Made by a program: the position numbers and the translations under genes. This document shows, one piece after another, positions 38,870-51,200 of a DNA stretch of 64,000 nt (positions within the stretch are counted from its first letter, which is position 1; each line of letters opens with the position of its first letter). The DNA is from Citrus sinensis. Taxonomy: Eukaryota; Streptophyta; Magnoliopsida; Sapindales; Rutaceae. Under the pieces are notes generated by a model. That model was not told where the DNA came from. It ran no database searches and saw only the letters and a program-made list of their open reading frames with translations. The stretch lies in NCBI RefSeq assembly GCF_022201045.2, contig NC_068558.1:43551001-43615000 (forward strand). The letters run 5' to 3'.

Positions 38870-39068
38870 CATACATACATGGGCGGAGATAGTATAGTGA
38901 TTCACTGGGGGCTTTAGAAAAAATTATAGGCTTGATTATAAATTAGTGGGGGCTTTAGAAAAAATTATTGAGAATTTTAAGAAAACTAAATTAATTATTA
39001 AAAAAAAAATTTCCAGTGGGGGCTTAAGTCCCCACTGGTCCTAAGGTGAATCTGCCCCTGCATACATA
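38870..39068. mobile_element. 183-bp hAT-type MITE with 8-bp target-site duplication
   Basis: The element spans 38878-39060. The left end is CATGGGCGGAGATAG and the reverse complement of the right end is CAGGGGCAGATTCACC. Both resemble the hAT terminus CAGGGGCGGA. Sub-terminal arms CACTGGGGGCTT and CAGTGGGGACTT are also inverted. It is flanked by identical CATACATA at 38870-38877 and 39061-39068. An internal near-duplicate of GTGGGGGCTTTAGAAAAAATTA occurs twice. It has no coding capacity and so is non-autonomous. Confidence 0.85.
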
Positions 39069-39329
39069 TCTTCATATATATTATAAAAATTCAAAATTAT
39101 CCTTATAAATTAGGAAATAAAGTAACTAACTTTTAAAAAAATATTATTACCAATTATATTGAGATAACAAAACAAAAATATAAAATTAATAATATAAAAT
39201 ATTTATTTTGGTTATCAATTATTATATGTACATAATAAAAAAATATTCTATATACATTTTGATAAACATTTAAATAAACTTTATTTAATATTATGTCTAA
39301 TTCAGTCATTTACATTTTTACAACAATTC

Positions 39330-40345
39330 TATTGAAAAAATAGTATATTAGTATGCTATTTTGATGGCACATTTTGAGTGAGACCCACTTAGCGAAAGTG
39401 CAAAATCTTGAGATGTTTTGATTCTACTCCATGAATTCTTCGAAATAGCATATTTATATACTCAAAATGATGCCTGTGTGAATGAGAAATTGACTCTTAA
39501 AGTTAAAAATTTGAAAAGAAATGAAACTTATCCTACAAGAAAAAAATAAACTAAGGAATTTGTGTTTATATATAGATACTCATCCATACATGAACAAGAA
39601 TTTTAAGGATAGAGGCTCTCTCCATGTGCGCGTGCGCGGGAGAGTGTAAATCCAAGCTCAATTTGGTTGAAGTAGTGTGTGCCCACACGTCCTGCATACA
39701 CGAATATCAGCCCAAAATTACTCAGGCCTACATGGGTTGTTACAAAATTGAATATTTTGAATTCAATGGGCCTTACATTGTGAATAAAATTTTGAGCCAT
39801 TACATAATTGAATATTTTGAATTCGATAGGTTGTTGAAGAAGCAAATTAAATCAAATATTCAAATTTATTATTCAACGGTTACATGCCCTCATGTATATA
39901 AAAGGCAATCTCCCTTTTATGTTTTATATACAACAATCACATAGAGCACTTAAAAAAAAAAAATTCCTCCTCTGACGTTCTGTTTTGACCAAGATTCTAC
40001 ATTGTTTCTGTTCGCCAAAATTATTTGTATGTGCTTAACGAATAATTTGTTCCCGTTGTATCCTAGGAAATAGATTCCAACGAACCTAAAAGCACCGTAG
40101 TAGGTGGTAAATCTGTTTTAAGGAAATTGTTGTTTAACAGACCTCGAGTTTTTTTTTCTATACTTTATATTTTTCATTTTTTTCCTATTGTTTATATTGT
40201 TACTGCTCAAACGATTTACTGCATGCCTGTTTACTAACTTTTACTTGTTGTTTACTTATATGAATTCACGTTATGTTACAATTTGATGAATATACTTTTA
40301 ATTGTTGACTCACTACCATTTTCCAATAAATTAAACAGTAAGATT
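39330..40345 (+). repeat. Dispersed repeat, copy 2 (probable retroelement LTR fragment)
   Basis: Same family and orientation as 32135-32920. It carries an extra segment (about 39735-39860) in which ATTGAATATTTTGAATTC occurs twice, about 56 bp apart. The TATA-like TTTATATATAGATAC and CCTAGGAAATAGATTCCAAC are kept. No ORF of a retroelement protein follows. Confidence 0.7.
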
Positions 40346-42244
40346 TAATATTTAACTAATACATGAGATTACTTTTAAAATTCGTAGCATTAAAAAAAAA
40401 AATCAAACAGTTGACTGATTTTTTTCACAATTGATTATTTATACATTATAACCAACAACAATTATTTTAAAACCATATCATACCAATCTGGCCTTCAATA
40501 GAAAATTCACCTATTGTTTAGGTTAAATAGCATAAAATGTGATTCATAAATTGACTCTTTTTATATATAAATTCATTACTGTAAAGTAAACTAAGTTAGA
40601 AATAGACTTTCTTTCACAGTACCATTTGCATTAAATATTTTTATCAGCCACTACTAATCAATATGGTTCATATCCTACTTTATCCGAGAGGGACAAGGCT
40701 ATAATATACATCACATTTACAAAAGTTACACCCAACAATTCAAAATAATTTCATAACCAAATAATACTAAAACTTATTGGATATAATACTTGTGTTATAA
40801 TGTAACATATGGTGTATTTGGGATTAAAGTTAGGGAGCTGTACTTTTTAAGCTATATCATTAGATGTTTGGTAAACACTAACTACTGTAGCTTAGCAGTT
40901 ATGTTGATATGATTTTTTATTTTGATAATGAAATATCTATTGTATCTTTAATAATTTTATCAAAATTATTGTTTACTATTATATTAATTTTTTATAATTA
41001 ATTTTTTTATAACAGCTACAGTTTAAAAATTATAGCTCTTTAATTCCAAATAGGATGTAAAATGTAGACTATGTTATTAACTACTGTGATGAAACTAGGA
41101 AACGGGTAGTGATGTGATGTCAGAAGTGTCATTCTCTCTCTCTCTTTTTTTTCTTTTCTTCTTCTGTGAAATGTAGTAGTGTCATTCATTCTTAATACTA
41201 GTTTTCATGCCTTATATAATTATTTGTGTTGACAAGCACAGGCAAAACTCTTATTATGGACTTCCTGTTCAAAATGCAACCCAACGGCTAGGCATCGACT
41301 TCTCCATCAACTAAAATTGCATTAACCTAAACCAGTTTTTTATTAAATAAGAATTTGAGTTATTTCTCCGAGTCTAAATCCACAATATTAATTTTTTTTA
41401 AAGAGAAACTCACGTATTAATTTGAAATAAAAAAGAAAATACATATATATTTATTTAATAACTCTTGTATGAATAGTCAACTCACCCAAAGCTGAAACGC
41501 TTGATATTAATAACTCTGGTAAGAATTTGAGTTATATTGATATAATTTTTTACTTGTATGATAAAAAAATTATTATATCTTTAATAATTTTATCAAAATT
41601 ATTATTTAAAATTTATATTTACTACATATTATTAATTTTTATTATAATTACATATTTTTTTCACAATAACTATAGTTACAGCACCTCAATCCCAAACATG
41701 ACTTAAAACTATGCTAACATATATAATTAATGAGATTACATATTTACTTTTGTATAATTATGTTAAAAAAAAGACTGATTTTAAAATTGATCGACTTGCA
41801 ATACAATATACAAAAGTAATTAAGTAAATATATAATGTCATTAACTATGTTCTAATTTTCCAATGTTATTCATTATTTTTAACCGTGTTATTATTAATAT
41901 AATATGCTGAAGCCCTAACAGGATCCAATATTTTTTAAAACTCCCGCATTTCGGGTGTTTTTTTTTCTTCCTTTTTAAAAGAAACTCGTTACTCCTGTGG
42001 GATTTTAGGAAAGCAAACAATGGCCGTCTAGGGTACATACTTAAACTGATTGATGAGATCTATGCTATGCCGTGGAAAATTCAAAATGCCACCGTTGTGG
42101 TCCCGCAGTGTTAAAAATAAACCATTGGAGAGCGAAATCAAGAAACAGAGCGCGCGCGTATCCCCGTTCAATTTGATTACCAGCTACGCTCTCATTTCAA
42201 TTTCTATCGTAGAAAATGAGAAGTGAGAAGACTCGTAAAGAAAA
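40346..42244. other. Upstream region of the PP2C-kinase gene
   Basis: AT-rich intergenic DNA with no supported gene. Two stretches (about 40800-41060 and about 41520-41710) share phrases such as 'aataattttatcaaaattatt' and 'atagttacag'-like words, which suggests decayed copies of one repeat. About 42100-42244 is probably the 5' UTR. Confidence 0.45.
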
Positions 42245-45200
42245 ATGAGGATTTATGAGCTCGAGTCGCATCTGTCCGTTTTAGGGTTTATTATCGTTGC
42301 TATTGTTACACATGCGGCGACGCGTTCAAGCGGAGAATCGTCGACGTGTTTGACAGTGTACAAAGAAGGCGGTGCACCGGCGGTGTTTCAATCCCCAAAA
42401 TGCCCTCGCTGGAAGCTCTCAGATTACAATTCGCCACCACGCACCACGAGCCGTTGCCAGTCGGCTATGCGCCAAGGCCGAAGAAAATCTCAAGAGGATC
42501 GCACTCTCTGCGCTCTCGACCTTCACATTCCCTTTCCTGGTTACACTATCTCTCTGTAGATTTATATTTACTTACTTATTGAGACATATATTTATGTCTG
42601 TGTTATGAAATGAAATTAGGGGTTGAGATTAGGGTTTAATTGTAAAGCAAAATATGTATGTACACACACACACACACACACACTTTGATTAAAATGATAA
42701 ATTCTGTATATGTTTAATGCTTAATGGTGAAATTTTTAGTAAATTAACATTAATTTGGACAAAACTGAAGAATATTTGTCAGTGACTTAATATTTACTGT
42801 CAAAGGATGTGGAATTGCTCCGAGTAAAAATAAGAAAGTTATCTTGTTGAGACTAGCGTCTTCTTTGCTTTGAATGTTAAAAAGTAGCTCTATGTTGAGG
42901 TAGTGATCTTATTGAGGTGATTTTGAGAAAAGAATCCTTGTTGTCTTGAGGAGAATAAGTTCTTTGACGGGTATTTTATTTTTTCCTTCGACCTGAAGTT
43001 ATGGTTTGTTTGGTCAAAGTAAATTATATAAGTTTACATGTGGTAGCAAGCCATTTGGCCATTTGGCCTTTAATATTTGAACTTGAGGTGTTTTTTTTTT
43101 TCACAATAAAAGAAAATCTAATTGCACTTATTTTCAATTCCAAATTAAAAATGCTGCACTTTCAATTGCACAAGGTAATGGGTAGAAACACATTTGAGAA
43201 TTTGAGCAGTTGTAATGATGGTTTTGTTGAATATAGAAGTCTCAATTATTGTTGATCTTGTAGTAGTGGTTGCTAAAAAGTATACCATTTAGTATTGGTG
43301 CAGGTAGGAGAGGGCGTCAGGAGGTTACAGTAGGAATTGTGGCAGTTTTTGATGGCCATAATGGTGCCGAAGCTAGTGAATTGGCTTCAAAGCTCTTACT
43401 GGAGTATTTTGCTCTGCATACATATTTTCTCTTGGATGCAACATATTCTGCTGTATTAAAGAAATCCGCAAGAAGATTGCCAAACAAGGGAGAACGTGAT
43501 ATTGTTTTCCAAGTGCTTAATTGGGATGAAAAACTCGGTCGGCATGAGTTGAAATTTGAAAGGTTTTTTTCTTTTTGCATTATGTTATTATTATTCTTAT
43601 GACTTGTTTTATAAATATGGATTCAACTGCTTAGTTTCACTCAATATCCCTGGGTTATTTCATCTTTTATTTATTTATTTTTTTTCCAATTATTGGTGAT
43701 ATGTTTACACAGTTATGAATAATTTTACAGGTTTAAGTTCTCGTTGCCTGATATTTTTGATGATTCTTTCCACTTGGAAATTTTAAGGGAAGCATTGTTA
43801 AGGGCAATTCACGACATTGACACAGCATTCTCTAAGGCAAGTTTGATTTAATGTTTTCTATAATTTTGGTGTACTTCATCGCCTTTTCTCTTATGTTGAC
43901 ATTCATTCTGCTGGGCCATGAAGGAAGCATCTAGAAAGAAGCTTGATTCAGGTTCTACAGCCACAGTTGTACTGATAGCAGAGGGCCAAATTTTAGTTGC
44001 CAACATTGGAGATTCAAAAGCTCTTCTGTGCTCTGAAAAATTTCAGTCTCCTGCTGAGGCCAAAGGTTGGTTTTGTTTATGTTATGATGCTTAATCATGT
44101 CTGCTTAAGGAGTATATTGGCAGCACCATAATTATATTTGTGATATTGGTAAAGACATTGTTAAGGTAATTCATTTTATGGTTCTTGGATATTACAGCTA
44201 CTTTATTAAGGTTATACAGGAAGCGAAGGGATAATAATGCTATTTCAACTTCACAAGGTTATAATTACTTAAAATCCACAGTATCCAATGGACTTGCACA
44301 TTTTACAGTCAAGGAACTGACAAGAGATCATCATCCGGATAGGGAAGATGAAAGGTATCGAGTGGAGGCTGCCGGTGGTTATGTTCTTCAGTGGGGTGGT
44401 GTTTCACGAGTAAATGGCCAGCTAGCTGTTTCCCGAGCTATTGGAGATTTATCTTATAAAAGGTGAGGTTCCTGACCATAATGAAGTAAGTATATTTGGT
44501 ATTCCCTTCTCCTTCAATGGAACATTTCTACTAAACATTTAGACATGTTGATTATCTTACAGTATCCTTAAGCTGGATTCAAAAGCATTTTTATAATTTA
44601 ACATTCTTATGAGTTTTTACTTTAATAATTGTCAGTTATGGTGTTATATCTGTGCCGGAGGTGACAGATTGGCAATCTCTGACTGCCAATGATAGTTATC
44701 TGGTAGCTGCATCTGATGGTGTGTTTGAAAAGCTGAGTTTGCAAGACGTTTGTGATGTATTTTGGGAAGTACACACTCATGGTACTGCTGGACCAGGATT
44801 CCCTTCTTCATGCTCATACTCACTAGCTGATTGCTTAGTGGACACTGCTTTTGAGAAAGGCAGCATGGACAATATGGCTGCTGTTGTGGTTCCTCTTGGA
44901 TCTATTTATGTTTCTGAAAACCTGCATAGAGAAAGACGCATGGAGGAGGGAGACATAGATTGCCCTAGCAAAGGACTGCAAAAGCTTGTCTATAAACAAT
45001 CGGGTAAATTGCCTGTTCATGGACTTTCTGACAGCTTATGTGATGCACGGTTCATGGGCATTGGAAATTAGTTTGTAGTATTTGCATTGCATTTATGATT
45101 TATGACTCTATAATCTATTGCCTGCTATTATTCTGTTCATCTTAATTATGAAAATGCTTTAAAAGTGCACAAAGGGACTTGTATTATATTGGACATGACG

Positions 45201-48200
45201 ACTTCACACTTTCTTTAAGAGAGAACAACACAAAAGTTAGAAGAGTATTATTGGCTGGTTGCCTGGTAAAATATGAATCTTCTTATCGGCCGTGTTTGTG
45301 ACATGCAATTTTAGATCCATAGCCAGTCACACCTGACTTTTTGGTTTCTCAAGGCAGCCAAATAAATAATGGAAAAACTTCCCCTGAATCTTTTGTTGTA
45401 ACTTTATGTTCTCAGTTTTGTTGATATCTTCTGCATGCTTATCTATGTTTAGATATTATATGGTTTTACTCTGAATGTGTATGACATGTGAATACCACAC
45501 TGTATTTCACCTTTCACTTAAATACATATACTCTTTAGAATTTAATTTTACCATGATGGTTGTAACTAGTGCCGATGTTCAATTCTTGATGTCATGTTAT
45601 GAATTTAAGATAACAAAGTGGTTTTTGTGTTTTTTCATGTTGAATGATTTATTGGCTGTGAGAATTTAAGATAACAAAGTGGTTTTTGTGTTTTTTCATG
45701 TTGAATGATTTATTGGCTGTGACATGTTTTCATCTTCTTTCTGTCTGATCACTTTGATAGCTTCTTTCTGCTAATGAACTAATTGTATCTTTGTCATCAT
45801 GAATCAGGTAGCGGCATGAATATGAACCTATTACAACTGAAACATGCTCATCCACTTACAACAAAATTTGACAGGCTATTGGTAAGGATGGAAAGTTTTT
45901 AATTTTCTTTTCTTGATGTATTGCCTGAAATTAACTCTTTGTTTAATTATATTTTTCCTTGATATTGTTGAATTTTTATGAGGAAATATATCATAACTTT
46001 TCCTTGAGAAACTTTTGGGGCGCTGAGATATTTAGGTTGATTTGTTCATTTTGTTTTAGAACATCACATTTTTTATGCTCCCGTACTCAACTTATCCTCA
46101 TGCTCTTAATAATGTATGCTCAAAGAAAAGAAATTAGCAAATTCAGACAATATCTGTTAAGTTATTTTCAACCAACTTTTGTGCATATGGTTCGTTTTCC
46201 TTTCTATTGTGAAGGGTCTCTTTTTTCTTTTGTTGTCAGATATAACAACTTAGTTTCTATTATTTTTCTGTTAACTCACTGAATTGAGGTTCCTTTTAGT
46301 TTTCCATTCTAATTACTGACTGACTGGTTTCATGTTCTTTAAACTTGTGCATTTATTTGATTTGTTATGCATGAAATTTCTTGTAGAGAAGATAATTGAA
46401 TTGATTGTTGTGACAATGGCAATTTGATTGGATTATGTTGCCTGAGTTCCTTTAGTAGATTTTACATACATTTTACTTATGACCATCTAAAAACTCTGTT
46501 TAACTAACTGCTAGATCATTAAATTTGATTATTGGCTGTTCAACGAATTTTGGCAATTGAACTGAAGAGAAAGTTATAGGAATATAACATGGAGGCTTGT
46601 ATCATCAATGCAAGATTAGTTTGAATAAATGATGTTGGCTGCTTTTCTCCCTCTAGGTTGAAGGAAACCATGGCAGTTTTGGCTGTTTTTATTTGTCTGA
46701 AAACCTAAATGACAATGTGGATAGCACATTTGGGGCTCAAAAGGATGACCCAGAAGATTATGTGTATGACTTATCGCAGACTTTACCTGACACCCTTAAT
46801 CATCAGTATGGTAAGTAAGTTTCTATACTGTAATTAATGTTGCCTTTTTCTCCCTTCTTTTGGTGGAGGAGTAGATTGGTAGTTCTTCAACTGATGGTGT
46901 TTACTAAATGGTGGTTTTAAATGACCCCTTAACTGACACTATTTTGTCCTTGTTTCCTTTTGTGTTGGATTCAAGGCCAATCAATCTCTTCTTCTTACCT
47001 TTTTGTCAATGGATTTTAATTTTAGTTTGAATCTCTCATCTTCTTGGCAGTGTTATTCTAGCAAATGTGCACCTGGACAAAGCCATTTTAATTCCTTTGA
47101 TAACTTGTTTAATCAATGTCTGGGTCCTTTTATTAATAGTTTTTTGAATTGTTAATCCTTTTAGGAATGTTAGTGAACTGGTCATCTTACAGCCAGACTG
47201 CATGCGCATTTATTAATAGAAAGCCATTTCTTTTCATTTTCCTTTCTGTAGGTGAACTTCTAAATTTGTATAATGACCAAAATATGTGCTTGCACTTTGG
47301 GACGACAATGGATGGAATTAAAGATCAATGCTTTAAGCCCGGAGGCTTTGCTAGTTTCGTTGGTTTGCTTGAATCTATACCCTTCCTTGATGTTGGTTCA
47401 GAATATGGATCAAATGAGTATGTGATGCCTGAGAGGTACATATGTTCTTTAGTTAGTTTTCTATCCTCAATGACTTTTAACTAAGCTATTGATAGTTCAA
47501 GTTTGCTTTACTATGCAAAGAAATGAACTTGAAGTTGTTAAGTCTGATTACATGCATTCAATAACTAATTTCGCACAAATGCATACCTAACCTTACACAG
47601 ATACCATAATTATAGTATACCTTATGAAATGATCAAAGTAGCACTAAAAAGTTGTATCTAAGATGTCACTGTCTGATGAGTATGGTGTTTATTTGCTGGG
47701 ATGTCATCATATTGTGACAATTTGATATTAGTGGTTGGATAATGTGTATATGCTTGTAAAAACTAAAGCGCGTACAACCATAACCTAATAGGTAGAAGAA
47801 TGAGACTAGTGGAAGGTGATATGAACGAATTATTATTTTAATGGTATCAACATAGAGTTTTTGTAGTGATCTTTGCATGGGATCTTGGCTAAGTGGATAG
47901 AGTTGATTTTTTATTGTTTCATCTTATTTTTTTATTTTTTTCTGTCCAAACAAGCATCTTAGATACTAGGTGCTTCTTGATTGCCAGGTATGTACTAAAG
48001 AAAAGGTTTGGTCGTGGATCATATGGTGAAGTATGGCTGGCCTTTCATTGGAATTGTCATGAAGGCGATAATTCTTCACGCTGGAGTGAATTAACTAAAA
48101 ATGTTTCAGGGGAAAGCATTTGTGAAGATATGTCTATCAGAAATCCTTGTAACAGTTCATCTACTGATGATTTCCATGGTGGTTATTTTCATGACAGTCT

Positions 48201-51200
48201 GTTCATTTTAAAACGTATAATGGTAAGCATTTTGATTGTAAGTTTTTCTTTATTTTTATTTTTCCCCTTCCAAGCCTTTAATCCTATAAGCTCAAACGAG
48301 TGTATATTGAGGACTATATCATTATTTCTAAATTCTAGCCTTTTTTTTTATCTGTGCTGGATATTATCGGAATATGATTAAAAATTGTGTGAAATATAAC
48401 CTTTTTTGTGCGCAAGTTTACCAAAATGAAGATGGAAAAAGGGAAAAAAAACTCTGAAAATGGGGTATTTATAGCTTTACAAAAAAAAGAAAAAGGGGAA
48501 AAAAAAACACTCAAAATCTTATATACAAAGAATCAACAACCCCTGAAACAACCCCCACGAAAGCTCTAATATAACTCAATCAATTGAACCTTTAGTCACT
48601 TGTTGAAACCTTGGTGATTACAAACGTACTTGTAGTAACACATGGGCTGTTGTGTTTCAATTGTCATTAATGTTTCTGTGACATCTACTAATTCATAGAT
48701 TCTTTCCTAGTGTATCTCTTCGTACTTGCCCCTTGATTTTTCTGTTTCAAGGCAATATTCTCTATCACACATCTTTTTCTTAGGGATATTTATTTATTTA
48801 GTTTAGTTATTCTTTTATTATTAGTAATTTTTTCTTATCCACACACACTATCCCAACATTTAGAGGTAGCTGCATACCATCTTGGACTGGGACTTTGCAG
48901 TCTTTAGATGTGGGGTTAAACATCCAGGTCGCTGGGCATATTCCGAGTGGTAATATTTTGCAAAGTCTGGTACTATTTCCTCACATTATTGTATTTCTGG
49001 TGACTTTATGAGGCAAACTTTTCATAAGCAAAAATGCAGAGTTGTAAAATCATACATCTTTGTCTAGAATTTGTGTTCTGCTGAACATTGAATATTTTCA
49101 TGTTGTGTTTTGCATTTTTTGGCTCTGACTATTAGCAGGATAATTATACTTGATAAGAATTCAATTCTCTGTTGAAACTACAAATTGATAAATGAAAAAA
49201 CAACTGCCCTTATAAGGTGTGTTTAGCAATATAGAAAGTATTTTATGTAAGGTTAACTGTTTAAAGCCGTGAAATGCGATCAATCATTGTGCTTCTATAG
49301 CTGGTGTCTTAAGTGATACAACTAATCTCCTACCATTTACGTGTTCATCTTTTCAGTAATTTCATTTCTTTCTTCATTCATCTGTCTGTTTATCTGGATA
49401 CATCCTTTTGTTTGAAACTTGCTACTTTGCTGTTTTTGATGAAATTCATATTTCAGTTTGGTTTTCGAAGGTACTTTTATTTTAGTTGATTGATTGCTAA
49501 ACAGGTAGAGAGAGGAGTTACTGTTTACTTAAGTGGTCTGCGCGAGAAGTATTTTGGTGAAGTCTTCTTAAATGCCTCTACATCTCTTGGAGATTTTCAT
49601 TTTTCTGCAACATCAAACACATTCTTGGAAGAATCAAGATCAAATTTTCTTGACCTATTGGAAACTAATGAATCAGTTGTCCGTGACCTGGGGAACAGCT
49701 GGAGTTTTGAAACCAAATTTTCGAACAAATCTAGATATGAGAGAGCTTCGTTTGAGGCAGGCTTGAACCATATTGCCAGATATGTAGAGTCTTTTGAATC
49801 CCAGTCTAACGAAGTATGGCTTGTATTCCGCCATGAAGGCATCTCCTTGTCAAAACTTATGTATACCGTGGAAGAAGTGGAAATTAGTCCCGAGGAAGAA
49901 AAGACTGAAAAAGTAAAGGAGGCTCAGGTATTGCGTCCATCTAAATGGTGGCATTGGTTGAAGACAACAGAAGCAGGACAAGATGAAATGCGCAATCTTA
50001 TATGGCAGTTGGTGTGTCTGTGTGCCAATTTCAGCTTATGTCAAACAGTCTCAGAAACTTTAGTAATAAATTTTCAAATTTTTTATTTCATATTGGATTC
50101 TTGCGTGAATCGTTACCTGGCTTGGATTAACAGGATGGCTTTTATACCTATATTTTTTGGCTTTGCAATTTCATTGACTATGCATCCTTTTAGCATCTGG
50201 ATTTTGGGCAAGGAAGTTGAGATATTTGTCTCATTCTATCATTGAAATTTAGGATGAGTTCATGTTCAACAAACGAAACTTCCCCTAAAGGAAAGGATTA
50301 TTTGTCTCAAAATCCTTGAAGGTCACATGTGTATAATATCATGCTAGGGTAATTTAGCACTTTGGCCATATTTTCATTTCTCAATCTCAGCTTTTACTGA
50401 ATGAACAGTGCTTCAAATTGGAGATCAAATTAACTCATATGAAGTCTTTATGACTCTATCTAGAATAATTGCATTGTTTTCATTGAATATGACTTTTAGT
50501 TGTGTATACCAAATTAGTCATCTCTTACCTCTTGTTATATTACTTCTGCACCTAGCTACATACATGATGTGCTTGTTTCTTCCTTTTCACAGTTGATGGC
50601 CCTCAAGTCTTGTCATGACCGCAATATAACTCATAGGGACATCAAACCTGGTAAGGACACCAACGCAGAGTAGCATGCAATAAATAAATAATAATTTACT
50701 AAAACAATGATGCTATTTTTGGGTCTTGGTCAAAGTTTATCCACCCCCACTCCCACCCCCAAACACCGCGGTGGCAAGTCAAAAATCATTGCTATATATG
50801 TACTTCGATCTGCCTGTTTAGCTTTCACGATCTTCCCTCACACTTCATGGCGACAACTGATGCAGAAGCTGATTGTCATTTAATGATGCTGATGAGAATC
50901 ACTTGCTGTGACTCCAACAATTTACAGTGGTTTTTGTTGTGACAAACAGTTCTGCTGTCAAGTGTGTGTCTGTGGCAGAGACTACTGAGAGCTGTGTAGG
51001 AAAATAATATTAGTTTTCAATATTTTTACAATCTCACGCCAACCATTTGTGATATTAAGTACAAATTAGGGAGTAAATTTTGAGATGTCGTGGCCGATTA
51101 TGTCAATTTATCTGCATTTGGAGTCATGTTCTTTTTGATGTGGCATACACAGAATTTTAGTAATTTAACCATATATATTTGTTTAATGACTACTTCCTGT

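Noticed and set aside
39624..39944. 106-aa plus ORF with repeated IEYFEF
   Set aside because: It arises from a short internal duplication in the repeat copy; no resemblance to a known protein.
44652..45071. Stop after [16 protein letters not shown] as the true end of the PP2C gene
   Set aside because: A good donor (CGG|GTAAAT, 45003) joins in phase to the exon at 45808 and the frame runs on into the kinase. It remains possible as a truncated isoform.
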